Source of the DNA: Mesorhizobium sp. J8 | GTDB lineage: Bacteria; Pseudomonadota; Alphaproteobacteria; Rhizobiales; Rhizobiaceae | NCBI RefSeq assembly: GCF_016591715.1 | Contig: NZ_AP024109.1 | Location: 5,332,001 to 5,396,000 of the forward strand | DNA: 64,000 nt | Reading direction: 5' to 3' | Made by a program: the position numbers and the translations under genes | The notes under the pieces: generated by a model | Told to the model about the DNA's origin: nothing | Seen by the model: only the letters and a program-made list of their open reading frames with translations | The model's database searches: none | In this document: one piece after another, positions 44,736-53,804 of the stretch | Layout of the letters: each line of letters opens with the position of its first letter | How positions within the stretch are numbered: the first letter of the stretch is position 1

Positions 44736-45815
44736 CTAATCCTCGCCGGCCCCGTCTTCGCTGGGCGCGCCGCGGCGCCAATAGGCGGTGACCAGGTGCC
44801 GGTCGCGCGACAGACCCCATTCCTTGCGCACGATCCAGCGGATCTCGCGGAAGTCGGCGAACTCGCATCCTGCCCAGACATAGGGGTCGTCAGGGCGTGG
44901 CAGGTGGCCGCGCTCGCGCAGCGCTTCCGGCAACAGGCCGGCGCAGCCTGCTTCGCGACCATGCCGATAAAGCCAGCGGACGGCGATGTTCTCGCTCGCC
45001 GCCAGCGTCACTCGGTCTTGCGGACCATCGACTTCGATGATGGCTTCGGCGCGAGTGGACGGCGCAAGCTCTTCCAGGATCCGGCCGATCGCCGGAAGCG
45101 CGGTATCGTCGCCCAGAAGAAGCAAGTTCGATGCCTCGGGCACATCGCCGCCGCCGGGACCGATCATGCCGATGATGTCGCCGGCCCTCGCATTCTGCGC
45201 GAAACTCGCGGCCGGTGTCTCGGCGCCGGGATGCAGGACGAAGTCGATGTCGAGCCAACCCTTGGCCACGTCCAGCGCGCGGATCGTGTAGACCCGCACC
45301 GTGAGCGCATCCTCGCCCGACGGCCAGACGATCAGCCCGTCGACGCCCATGGTCGGCCAGACCGCCTGCCGCCCTGCCGGCGGCAGCAGAAGCCGGACAT
45401 GCAATCCGCCACGGGCGAAGCGGCCGAGGTCGCGACCGGAGAAGCGCACGCGCTGCATTTGCGGCGACAACCGCGTCGAGGACAGGACCGATATCTCGCG
45501 GAAGAACACCGGCGTCCCGGCATCCGAGCCATCGCCTTGCCAGCGCAGGCCTTCGGTCGTGCTCAGATGCGCGGCGATGTGGCCGGCGAAGATCATCTTC
45601 ATGTAGGAGAGGCAGGTCTCGTCCTCCGCCGCGACGCGGACCAGCACGCCGTCGTCCTCGAACGAGGCATTCAACGAGCCGTAATGCATGCGGAATTCCC
45701 ATTGGCCGGCAATGCCGGTGTCGATTTCATGGTCGCTATGCTCGGCGCGCAGCCTGTCCATCACTGCGCGGATGCCATCGTTCTGGATACGGGTTTGCGC
45801 GCTCAAGAGCTTCAT
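44736..45815 (-). CDS. Siderophore-interacting FAD protein (ferric reductase)
   Basis: A 359-residue flavoprotein. About 95 residues precede a SIP-type reductase. The FAD domain has SPQMQRVRFSGRDLGRF and VRVYTIRALD, and the NAD(P)H-binding domain has LLLLGDDTALPAIGRILEEL and YVWAGCEFADFREIRWIVRKE near the end. It reduces ferric siderophores in the cytoplasm to release iron. The start at 45,815 (GGAAGG before it) is preferred over 45,881. It converges with the RhtX-like gene, leaving 12 bases, and has its own IRO box. Confidence 0.92.
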   Translation of the reverse strand: MKLLSAQTRIQNDGIRAVMDRLRAEHSDHEIDTGIAGQWEFRMHYGSLNASFEDDGVLVRVAAEDETCLSYMKMIFAGHIAAHLSTTEGLRWQGDGSDAGTPVFFREISVLSSTRLSPQMQRVRFSGRDLGRFARGGLHVRLLLPPAGRQAVWPTMGVDGLIVWPSGEDALTVRVYTIRALDVAKGWLDIDFVLHPGAETPAASFAQNARAGDIIGMIGPGGGDVPEASNLLLLGDDTALPAIGRILEELAPSTRAEAIIEVDGPQDRVTLAASENIAVRWLYRHGREAGCAGLLPEALRERGHLPRPDDPYVWAGCEFADFREIRWIVRKEWGLSRDRHLVTAYWRRGAPSEDGAGED

Positions 45816-45913
45816 CGCCGGGCCTTCCGATATCGAGTGCGGCGGCGCCGGCCGAAGCCCGATGTCGCCGAGCGTCGGCATGCCACAGCGCCAGCGGCAT
45901 TGCCACTAAAACA

Positions 45914-45928
45914 TGATTACAAGAGTCA
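45914..45928 (-). promoter_or_regulatory. Iron-responsive operator upstream of SIP gene
   Basis: On the minus strand TGACTCTTGTAATCA, an exact TGA-N9-TCA box about 99 bases before the siderophore-interacting protein start. It resembles the box at 41,330 (both begin TGACTCT), so the two convergent units should respond to iron together. Confidence 0.72.
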
Positions 45929-45972
45929 TATTTTTGGACAATGCCGCACGAAGGTCGGCGACGCGTCCGTTT

Positions 45973-46287
45973 TCAGCTTATGACCAGGCGCGCGATCCGG
46001 TCGCCGTCCAGCGTGAAGGCCATGTCGCCTTCGCCGTTGAAGCCGTTGCCCGTCACGGCGACGCGGGCATGATAGACGCCGTCGCGCTGCGCGATGCGGA
46101 CGATGCGAAGGTTGGACTGCACGCCGATATTGTCCGACCGGTTCCAACGGGCGATGCCGTCACGGCCATGGAATTCGCGACCCCAGTCGCTGAGGAAGGC
46201 GTTGTCGGTGAATGTAGCCAGAAAGGCCTCGGTATCGCCGGCATTGGTGGCTTCGACAAAGCGGCGGATCGGGTCGGGCGTGGTCAT
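45973..46287 (-). CDS. SnoaL/NTF2-like protein
   Basis: A 104-residue cone-shaped NTF2-like fold protein. The pattern PIRRFVEATNAGDTEAFLATF, FHGRDGIARWN and VAVTGNGFNGEGDMAFTLDG is that of small SnoaL-like proteins. Function ranges from isomerase to ligand binder. It stands between the iron box and the repeat copy B. No partner is evident. Confidence 0.85.
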   Translation of the reverse strand: MTTPDPIRRFVEATNAGDTEAFLATFTDNAFLSDWGREFHGRDGIARWNRSDNIGVQSNLRIVRIAQRDGVYHARVAVTGNGFNGEGDMAFTLDGDRIARLVIS

Positions 46288-46314
46288 TGGTCTGGGCGCT
46301 TGAGGTGTGTTGAG

Positions 46315-46431
46315 ATTCAGGTCAGGCCGAGTCGAAAATGACGATTTCCGAGAACCGGAACGGACCGTACTTCATGTACGTGAGCACCGGAAGCGCAGGA
46401 AACCGTCATTTGCAGGCGGCCTCACCTGAAT
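46315..46431. repeat. MITE-like repeat, copy B
   Basis: About 117 bases with terminal inverted repeats ATTCAGGTCAGGCC / GGCCTCACCTGAAT (13 of 14 match). It shares most of its length with the copy at 33,389-33,501, including GTACGTGAGCACCGGAAGCG. The two differ by small indels near the left inner part. It ends 11 bases before the esterase stop. No transposase. Confidence 0.88.
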
Positions 46432-46442
46432 ATCAACGCACC

Positions 46443-47219
46443 TCAATCCAGCCTGTGCATGAGATCGTCATCCAGCCAGCGGCCGAAGAAATAGACAAGC
46501 TGCTTGTGCCACCAAGGCCAGTCATGGCTGACGTCGCCGCCCCAATAGTCGACCCAGGCCGGGATGGATTTGTCGCGCAGCACTTGTTCCAACTCGCGCG
46601 TCTCGACCAGCATGCGCTCTTCCCAGGCGCCCTGGCCGCAGCAGAAGATAAGCCTGAGCGCCCTGAGCCGCCCGAGCAGCTTCTGGTCGACGATGCCGGG
46701 CAGGTAATCGAGCGGGGAGTTGAAATAGATATTGCCTTCAAGCGCCCGACCGAAGAAGTCGCGGGCCGAGTAGACGCCGGACAGCGAGATCACGCCGCTC
46801 GCCAGCTCGGGGAAGCGGAACACGAAGTTGGACGAGTGGTAGCCGCCCATCGAGCAGCCGCTGAACAGCGGCTTGAGATTGCGCCCGCCATTGGACTTGG
46901 CGGCGACCGCTTGCAGCTCCGGCAGCGCTTCTTCGCGCACATAACGGAAATAGGCTTCATGGCGGGCGATGCGGTGCGCCGCGTCGGCATGCTTGTTGAA
47001 GAAGGATTCCGAATCGATGCCGTCGAGCGTGAAGAGCTGGATGCGGCCGGTGTCGATGAACTCGCCAAGTGCTGCGACACCGCCGGAATCCTCGAACTGG
47101 TAGAACCGCCCTTGCGAGGTCGGGAACACCACCACCGGCCGCCCGGCATGGCCGTAACGCTTGTATTCCATGTCCCGGCCGAGATTGCGGGCATGGCCCT
47201 TGTGATAGGAGACGTCCAT
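46443..47219 (-). CDS. Esterase-D-like alpha/beta hydrolase
   Basis: A 258-residue serine hydrolase of the putative esterase family. The nucleophile elbow is SGCSMGGYHSSNFVF (about residue 120). Pre-elbow features are RPVVVFPTSQGRFYQFED, and the tail has DVSHDWPWWHKQLVYFFGRW, where the His could complete the triad. There is no signal peptide. It starts 4 bases after the stop of the ATP-grasp gene upstream on the same strand, so the two form an operon. The substrate may be a product of the ATP-grasp enzyme. Confidence 0.85.
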   Translation of the reverse strand: MDVSYHKGHARNLGRDMEYKRYGHAGRPVVVFPTSQGRFYQFEDSGGVAALGEFIDTGRIQLFTLDGIDSESFFNKHADAAHRIARHEAYFRYVREEALPELQAVAAKSNGGRNLKPLFSGCSMGGYHSSNFVFRFPELASGVISLSGVYSARDFFGRALEGNIYFNSPLDYLPGIVDQKLLGRLRALRLIFCCGQGAWEERMLVETRELEQVLRDKSIPAWVDYWGGDVSHDWPWWHKQLVYFFGRWLDDDLMHRLD

Positions 47220-47223
47220 CGGC

Positions 47224-48390
47224 TCAGGCCTTTTCCGCGTGGATATAGTCGACCGCCTGGCGCAGCGCCTTCTGATCCTTCGAACGCATCTGGTAGGCGT
47301 AATTGCCCATGGCGCGGCTGAAGACCTCTTCGATGGCCTGGTGATGGACGATCTTGTCGCCGTGGGCGGCTAGCACGTCCGCATGGCTGTGCAAATAGTC
47401 GATATGGCGTTTGCGGCTGGCATAGGCGGTGAAATACTTGCCCTTGTAAGGCCCGCCGACCGCATCCTTGACCACCATCTCGGCCCAGGCTGCATAGACG
47501 TCGATGTCGAACGTGTAGTTGATGGCGTCGGTCATCCAGGCGCCGGGCGGGCGCATGTTGACCTCGAGCGCGATGATGCGCTTGTCCCTGGTCTCGAACA
47601 GCTCGATGTGAAAAAAGCGCTCGCGCACATCAAACGCCTTCAGGATCTTGCGGCCCGCCTCTTCCACGGCCGGCGTGATCTCGGGGAAGCAGGTGTAGCT
47701 CATATGGCGGTCCTTGTTGACCGCATCCATGATGCTCTGGTCGTAACGGTGGCTGGCCGCCAGCACCACCTCGCCGTCGCGGTTGACCAGCCCGTCGAAG
47801 GTCACCACCAGCCCCTCGATGAACTGCTCCATGACGAAGGTGACGCCCTCGGGCTTGTCACGGAAGAACTGGTCGAGCTCCCTGGCGTTGGAGATCTTGA
47901 AGGTGTTCGAGGCGCCGGAACCCGAATCCGGCTTGACCACGACCGGGTAGCCGACACGCCGGATGAAGGTCATGGCCCCGGCGCGGTCGGAGCATTTGCG
48001 CTGCGGGATGGTCTCGACGCCGCTCTTGCGGAAGAAGGCGCGCATGCGGCTCTTCCGCTTCAAGTTCTTCACGAAATCGACCTTGGTGCCGTAAATATTG
48101 AAATCGGTGCGGATGTTGGCTTCGAGCTCCAGCCAATGCTCGTTGAGCGACTCGAAGCGGTCGATGCGGCCCCATTTGTGGATGAAATGCCCCATCGCCC
48201 GGAACACGGCATCGTAGTCTTCCATGTCGGCGATCCGGTAGTATTCCGAAAGCGCTGTCTTCAGCTTGCCGTTCAAGGTCTCGTAAGGCGCATCGCCGAT
48301 GCCGAGCACCGTGGCGCCGGCCTTCTTCAGCCGGTCGCAGAAATCGGCGCCGTTGGCTGGAAAATGCGGCGAGAAGAATACGAAATTCAT
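47224..48390 (-). CDS. ATP-grasp carboxylate-amine ligase-like enzyme
   Basis: A 388-residue ATP-grasp protein. The N-terminal pre-ATP-grasp domain (NFVFFSPHFPANGADFCDRL) is followed by the ATP-grasp core with VVVKPDSGSGASNTF (phosphate loop) and FVMEQFIEG. The metal-binding ALEVNMRPPGAWMTD carries Glu and Asn. Enzymes of this fold join a carboxylate to an amine through an acyl phosphate. The product is unknown. The start at 48,390 follows GGGGAGGGG. It forms an operon with the esterase. Confidence 0.88.
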   Translation of the reverse strand: MNFVFFSPHFPANGADFCDRLKKAGATVLGIGDAPYETLNGKLKTALSEYYRIADMEDYDAVFRAMGHFIHKWGRIDRFESLNEHWLELEANIRTDFNIYGTKVDFVKNLKRKSRMRAFFRKSGVETIPQRKCSDRAGAMTFIRRVGYPVVVKPDSGSGASNTFKISNARELDQFFRDKPEGVTFVMEQFIEGLVVTFDGLVNRDGEVVLAASHRYDQSIMDAVNKDRHMSYTCFPEITPAVEEAGRKILKAFDVRERFFHIELFETRDKRIIALEVNMRPPGAWMTDAINYTFDIDVYAAWAEMVVKDAVGGPYKGKYFTAYASRKRHIDYLHSHADVLAAHGDKIVHHQAIEEVFSRAMGNYAYQMRSKDQKALRQAVDYIHAEKA

Positions 48391-48557
48391 GGCCAACCCC
48401 TCCCCCGGCTTCGCATGGTAGCCAAGCCTTCGGAACCAAGTCTGGCGCATTTACGAGGCCTGGGGAAGACGCCAGTGCCGGCGAAGGAACCAGGCTCAGC
48501 GCTTTCGCCCCTGCGTCCCGCTTGCCTCAGCCGTGCCGCTCCTGTAAGAGAGCCGCC

Positions 48558-48677
48558 ATGACCACGCGCGTCCGCTCCGTCCCTTCTTCTCGCACCGGCT
48601 TTGCCGGCGAGACGGCGCGCGCACTCGCTTCGACCCTGCTTCTTCTCGGCCTTATCGGCGATCGCCGGGTTCGCTGA
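48558..48677 (+). CDS. leuL: leu leader peptide
   Basis: A 39-codon open frame upstream of leuA. Its second half contains four adjacent leucine codons (CTG CTT CTT CTC), then Gly, Leu, Ile, all before TGA at 48,675. Leucine-rich leaders before leuA are known in proteobacteria and control leuA by attenuation. The frame is short and lacks a strong ribosome-binding site, and a classic T-run terminator is not seen downstream, so I rate it probable. Confidence 0.7.
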   Translation: MTTRVRSVPSSRTGFAGETARALASTLLLLGLIGDRRVR

Positions 48678-48724
48678 AGGAGCGCCCGGCGGTCGATACC
48701 CGCCGCCTCAGGCGCATGCTCCTT
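48677..48724 (+). promoter_or_regulatory. Hairpin in the leuA leader
   Basis: Outer stem AAGGAGC / GCTCCTT with an inner stem GGCGG / CCGCC, beginning at the leuL stop codon. No T-run follows, so it could act as a pausing or mRNA-folding element of a leuA attenuator rather than a simple terminator. Confidence 0.5.
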
Positions 48725-48820
48725 GGCAAAGTCACAAACAAGCGAATGAAATTCTGGTAGAGGCGACGCTCGCCATCAATCCGCCCAAGGCGAACATGCG
48801 AGCCGCCCGGAGAAGAGACG

Positions 48821-50557
48821 ATGAACGCACGAGAAGAAATCCGCGCCGGCGAGGCTGAAGGCAAGCATGCCGCCCGAGGCATGCCCAACGCGACCCGAAA
48901 ATACCAACCCTATCCAACCGTCGGCCTTGCCGACCGCACCTGGCCCGACAAGGTTATCGGCAAGGCACCGATCTGGTGCTCGGTCGATCTGCGTGACGGC
49001 AACCAGGCGCTGATTGACCCGATGGGCCAGGAGCGCAAGGCGCGCATGCTGGCGCTCTTGCTCGACATGGGCTTCAAGGAGATCGAGATCGGTTTCCCAT
49101 CTGCCTCGCAGACCGATTTCGACTTCGCCCGTTGGTGCATCGAGGAGGGCAATGTCCCCGATGATGTGGACCTGCAGGTGTTGGTCCAGTGCCGTCCGGA
49201 GCTCATCACACGCACCTTCGAGGCGCTGAAAGGCGCCAAGACTCCGATCGTGCACTTCTACAACTCGACCAGCGAATTGCAGCGCCGTGTCGTCTTCGAG
49301 AAGGACGTTGCCGGCATCAAACGCATCGCTACCGATGCCGCCAGGATGATCACCGACATGGCCGCCAAGGCTGGCGGCGGCTACCGGTTCCAATATTCGC
49401 CGGAAAGCTTTCCCGGCACCGAGCTCGAAGTCGCGCTGGAAATCTGCAACGCCGTCACCGAGATCGTTCGGCCGACGCCCGACAACAAGTTGATCATCAA
49501 CCTGCCCTCGACCGTCGAATCCTCGACGCCGAATGTCTACGCCGACCGTATCGAATGGATGATCCGGCACCTGGACAATCGCGACAGCCTGATCATTTCG
49601 CTGCACCCGCACAACGACCGCGGCACCGGCGTCGCCGCAACCGAGCTCGCCTTGATGGCCGGCGCCGACCGGGTCGAGGGAACGCTGTTCGGCAATGGCG
49701 AGCGGACCGGCAATGTCGATATCGTCAACCTGGCGCTCAACATGTACACACAGGGCGTCGATCCCGAGCTCGACTGTTCAGACATCAACCGGATGAAGGA
49801 CGTCTACGAGTATTCGAACCAGCTGAAGATCCCGGAGCGCCACCCTTATGTCGGCGAATTGGTCTACACGGCCTTCTCCGGCTCGCATCAGGACGCCATC
49901 AACAAGGGCATGAAGGCGCTGAAGAAGGCCAACACGCCGCTCTGGGAAGTGCCTTATCTGCCGATCGATCCAGCCGATGTCGGCCGCACCTACGAGGCGA
50001 TCATCCGCATCAACTCGCAGTCGGGCAAGGGCGGCATCGCCTATGTGCTGCAGGCAGATTACGGCCTCAATCTGCCGCGCAATCTGCAGATCGAGTTCAG
50101 CCAGGCGATCCAGGCGATCACCGATGCGGAAGGCAAGGAAGTCCCTGCCAAGCGCATCCACGAACGCTTCCTCGAAACCTATGTCGACCAGCCCGGCGCG
50201 CGGCTGAAGTTCCTCGACCATCGCACCTTCCCCGATACAGAGGTGAAGGGCAGGCGCATGGTCGAGGCGGATATCCTCGACAACGGCAAGGAAGTGACCA
50301 TCACCGGCTCGGGCACCGGTCCGATCGACGGCTTCGTCGACGCGCTCTCGCGCCATGTCGGCGTCGACATGTCGGTGCTCGACTATTCCGAGCATTCCTT
50401 GCAGCGCGGCTCCAACGCCTCGGCGATCTCCTATGTCGAAATGGAATATCCGGGCGGCAAGCTGTTCGGCGCCGGCATCAACACCAACATCGTCGCCGCC
50501 TCGTTGGAGGCCGTTGTTTCGGCCGCCAACCGTATCGTTGGCCGCAAAGCCGGCTGA
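48821..50557 (+). CDS. leuA: 2-isopropylmalate synthase
   Basis: A 578-residue enzyme of leucine synthesis: acetyl-CoA plus 2-oxoisovalerate to 2-isopropylmalate. The catalytic TIM barrel starts WCSVDLRDGNQALIDPM, with SLHPHNDRGTGVAATEL carrying the metal-binding histidines and EGTLFGNGERTGNVD later. The C-terminal 130 residues form the regulatory leucine-binding domain (VEADILDNGKEVTITGSGTGP). Length is that of the long LeuA class. The ATG follows GGAGAAGAG. Likely regulated by the leucine leader. Confidence 0.96.
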   Translation: MNAREEIRAGEAEGKHAARGMPNATRKYQPYPTVGLADRTWPDKVIGKAPIWCSVDLRDGNQALIDPMGQERKARMLALLLDMGFKEIEIGFPSASQTDFDFARWCIEEGNVPDDVDLQVLVQCRPELITRTFEALKGAKTPIVHFYNSTSELQRRVVFEKDVAGIKRIATDAARMITDMAAKAGGGYRFQYSPESFPGTELEVALEICNAVTEIVRPTPDNKLIINLPSTVESSTPNVYADRIEWMIRHLDNRDSLIISLHPHNDRGTGVAATELALMAGADRVEGTLFGNGERTGNVDIVNLALNMYTQGVDPELDCSDINRMKDVYEYSNQLKIPERHPYVGELVYTAFSGSHQDAINKGMKALKKANTPLWEVPYLPIDPADVGRTYEAIIRINSQSGKGGIAYVLQADYGLNLPRNLQIEFSQAIQAITDAEGKEVPAKRIHERFLETYVDQPGARLKFLDHRTFPDTEVKGRRMVEADILDNGKEVTITGSGTGPIDGFVDALSRHVGVDMSVLDYSEHSLQRGSNASAISYVEMEYPGGKLFGAGINTNIVAASLEAVVSAANRIVGRKAG

Positions 50558-50570
50558 TCTGATCCAGTGA

Positions 50571-50606
50571 TGAAGCGTGGCGCAGCCCGGCTTGCACCAC
50601 GCTTCA
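50571..50606 (+). terminator. Terminator-like hairpin after leuA
   Basis: Perfect 10-bp stem TGAAGCGTGG / CCACGCTTCA with a 16-base loop, 13 bases after the leuA stop. No T-run follows, so termination may be weak. Confidence 0.5.
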
Positions 50607-50752
50607 GCCACGGACGCTAGAGCGGCCCTTCGTTAACCGCCGGGGGAATTTCCGGTGGCTTACGCGATCGCATAATACAAGCATCCTTGTGCGCCGGCGC
50701 GAGCGCTATATTATCGCGCCCTAACCTGTGCCGACTTCGAGAGGATCGACAC

Positions 50753-52534
50753 TTGGAGCATGCCCCGCCTGCCGCCCCCGCAGTGCGCGAGACATTGGAG
50801 CGACTGCTTGCCAGCGAAACGTTCGGACGTTCCGAGCGTGCGCGCCGGCTGCTACGCTATCTGGTGGAACGCGAGCAGGCCGGCGAGGCGGACAGGCTGA
50901 AGGGCGTTTCCATCGCCATGGACGTCTTCGGCAAGGACGGCGATTTCGACGCCTCCACCGATGCCGTGGTCAGGGTGCAGGCCGGTCGGCTGCGCGAGCT
51001 CCTGGACCAGTACTTCGCCAACGAAGGTATCGCCGAGCCGGTCCGCATCGCGATCCCGCGCGGCGGCTATGTCCCGTCCTACGAGCCGAACGCGATTCGG
51101 CTGCCTGGCAACGCCAGGCCCGCCTCCGACACCGTCGCGCAGCGGCCCGACGCATCGGCCGAAGCCGCTCCGGCTGTGTCCGAGCATCTCAACAGCGCTG
51201 TGCCGGGCGAGCCTGTGGCGCCGGCGGCACCCGCGCAGTCGCTGACACGGCAGTTGCGCTTCTTCTGGGCCGCCATGGTCCTGGTCATCGTCATGCTCGG
51301 CGTGCTCATCGCGCGTCAAGGCAATGCATTCCTTGGCGACGGCGACACAACCACACCGGTCGAAACGGCCGGCACGGCGAGCATCGCTGCCCAGCCGACA
51401 TTCGACTCCCTGCCGCTGATCTACATCGCGGTGAAAGCCGACGGGCCGGAGGCGGCTCGCGTCGCGTCGTCGCTGCGCGCCGGCCTTGCCGGTTTCGACA
51501 GCATCGATTTCATTGGGCGCGATGCGGATTCGACGCGTAATCGCTCCGCCGATCCGATCAGTTTCGTTTTCGAGATTGTTCCCGGGCCCGCTGCCGGCGA
51601 CGTCACGGTGGAATTGCAGAGCGTCGCGACCGGCCGGGTTCTCCTGTCGCGCAACCTGACATCGGCCGAAAGCGCCCCTGGCGTGGTTGAAAGCAACATC
51701 GCCAGCCTCCTCACCTCGACCGTTCCCGCCTCTGGCGCGATCTACAGCTACATCGACCAGAGCGACATCCGGACCACCCAGATCGGATGCCTGGTCCTCG
51801 ACGACCGCTATTTTCTCGATATGAGCGCTGAGACGCACGAGGCCGCTTATCGCTGCCTGGAGAAGCTGGTCGGGGAAGGCACCAAATCGTCGCTCGTCTA
51901 CGCTGAGTTGGCCGCGCTTCATGGGGAGGCCGTCACCGCCCACTATCCCTATCCGCCGGAAGCGACGCTGGAAAAGGCCATGTCGCTGGCGCATCGCGCT
52001 GTCCAGATGGGGCCTATGAACCCTCACGCGCATCGCGCCCTCGGCTACCTCAACTCGCGCTTGGGCAATGCGGACGAGGCGATCCGCTTGACGCGCAAGG
52101 CCTACGAACTCAATCCCTAAGATCTCGGCATGGCCGCCGCCTATGGCTACGGGCTGATCTTCGCCGGCAAATATGACGAGGGAACGCCGATCCTGGGTCA
52201 CGCGGTCGAAGCCTTCAGTGGCCATCCGACCTGGTGGGATTACGGCCTGTTCGTCGGCGCCTTCATGCAGGGCGATATGAAGAGGGCCGCGATCGCCAGC
52301 GAGTCGCTGCGCACGACCGCATCCAAGTCGCACTATCTGGCAGCGCGCCTGATCGGCGCCAAGATTTCAGGGCGCGACAAGCTCGCGGGCGAGCTTGCGA
52401 ACGAGCTCACCGCCGAATTCCCGAACTTCGTCGCGGACCCGCGCGCGACGTTCGTCGACCGCAAATACCCCGCCGATCTCACTGACCGGCTGGTGCAGTC
52501 CTTGCGGGCCGCCGGGATCGGCAACCCGAGCTAA
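50753..52534 (+). pseudogene. TPR-containing winged-helix regulator, interrupted by an in-frame stop
   Basis: The frame has an N-terminal domain common in rhizobial TPR proteins (FGRSERARRLLRYLVER, DRLKGVSIAMDVFGKD, VVRVQAGRLRELLDQYF). A linker, a membrane helix (FFWAAMVLVIVMLGVLIA, near 200) and tetratricopeptide repeats follow to residue 455. There a TAA (52,118-52,120) interrupts NP-stop-DLGMAAAYGYG, after which the same frame continues 138 codons to 52,534. One base change would restore the gene (for example TAC). No ATG fits; TTG at 50,753 after GAGAGGA is the likely start, or GTG at 50,687. The shorter product might still work. Confidence 0.8.
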
Positions 52535-52610
52535 TCCAGCCCTGCGCCCGTGCTTGGGCCACGCGAACCGCAACCACAAAAGTAAGGCACTGTGATCCGG
52601 CAGGTATTAA

Positions 52611-52709
52611 GCATGTCTCGGGAAAGTGAGAACCGGTTTCGGGATAAAGACATGTGCAAAATCAAAAACCTAAAGCGCATGAGCGAATCCGAGAGACCGC
52701 GAAGCGCTT
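52611..52709. repeat. RIME-like repeat, clear homolog of 62,528-62,624
   Basis: About 99 bases, sharing GAACCGGTTTCGGGA, CGAAAGTG-like and AAAGCGCATGAGCGAAT-like tracts with the copy at 62,528-62,624. Short inverted arms surround the CCGAAACCGGTT-type hairpin. It lies in the 307-base gap 52,535-52,841, which shows no gene. Confidence 0.78.
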
Positions 52710-52841
52710 GAGGACATGCTTGCGCCTCGGGCGTCTGACAGGCGTTGCGGTCGCAAAAATTTTACTGGCCATGGCGCTGGATCGGGAGCAATTCAGCCAC
52801 AATTTCTAATTGCTGCCTGTCTTGTTCACCGCTCCATTTTC

Positions 52842-53648
52842 ATGCTTCCGTTCCCTTATGCCGTCGAGGGCGGCGCTGGTCCGAAGACGATCGTCTTTCT
52901 GCACGGCCTCGGAGCCTGCGGTGAGATTTGGCGTGACGTCATGGCATCGCTGGCGGCCGAAGCGAGACTGTTGGCCTATGACCTGCCCGGCCATGGGCAA
53001 TCCCTGGAATGCGAGGGCATGGGCGGGCCTAAGCCGGCGGCACGAGCCATTCTCGCCGATCTGGCCGAGCGCCGGTTGGGCAAGGTCCATCTCGTCGGTC
53101 ACTCCATGGGCGGCGCGATCGCGACATTGATGGCGCTTGCCGATCCCGGCCGGATTGCTTCGCTGACTTTGCTGGCGCCCGGTGGTTTCGGCCCGGAAAT
53201 CAACGCGGGCTTGCTGCGCCGCTATGCCGCCGCGACCGGAAGGAACGAGATCCGGGCCTGCCTTGCGGCCATGTCGGGCCCGCGCAGCCTGCCGCCTGAC
53301 CATGTGGTCGATGCGCTCTGCCGGATGCGCGAACGGACGGGCCAGTTTCAGACCTTGATCGATATGGCTGCTGCAATGACCAGGGATGACCGGCAAGGGG
53401 TCATTCCCGCAGCGCAATTGGATGCGCTGGATATGCCGGTGATGGTCGTCTGGGGGGCGCAGGATCCGCTCCTGCCTGCCTCGCAGACCGAGGCTCTGCC
53501 TTCGCATTTCCACCTGCATCATGTTCTTGACGCGGGCCATATGCTGGTCGAGGAGGCTCCGGCCCTGGTTGCCGAGATCGTGCGTCGCAACACGCGGCGG
53601 CGCGCCAGGCGGTCGCCGCATCCACCGCTGGATGCCGCGGCGAGCTGA
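52842..53648 (+). CDS. Alpha/beta hydrolase
   Basis: A 268-residue hydrolase. The oxyanion loop is FLHGLGACGEIW, the nucleophile lies in HLVGHSMGGAIATL, the acid in VVWGAQDPLLP, and the histidine in VLDAGHMLVEEAP, so all triad elements are present. It has no signal peptide. The sequence is close to the acetoin-catabolism and lipoate-linked hydrolase branch. The start at 52,842 gives the usual length; the frame is open 42 codons further up into repeat-flanking DNA. Confidence 0.88.
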   Translation: MLPFPYAVEGGAGPKTIVFLHGLGACGEIWRDVMASLAAEARLLAYDLPGHGQSLECEGMGGPKPAARAILADLAERRLGKVHLVGHSMGGAIATLMALADPGRIASLTLLAPGGFGPEINAGLLRRYAAATGRNEIRACLAAMSGPRSLPPDHVVDALCRMRERTGQFQTLIDMAAAMTRDDRQGVIPAAQLDALDMPVMVVWGAQDPLLPASQTEALPSHFHLHHVLDAGHMLVEEAPALVAEIVRRNTRRRARRSPHPPLDAAAS

Positions 53649-53804
53649 TTGCCGGGTGCCCTGCCGGGATTGGCTCCCGGAGCCATCACGAAAGCGTCCG
53701 CGACGCGCTTCATGCGGACCAGCGTCCGCCCCGCTTATCGTTAGCAGTGCATTTTGCCGGTGACTGTGTTAACTCGCTGTTAACCAACAACGAGGCAGCC
53801 GCCC

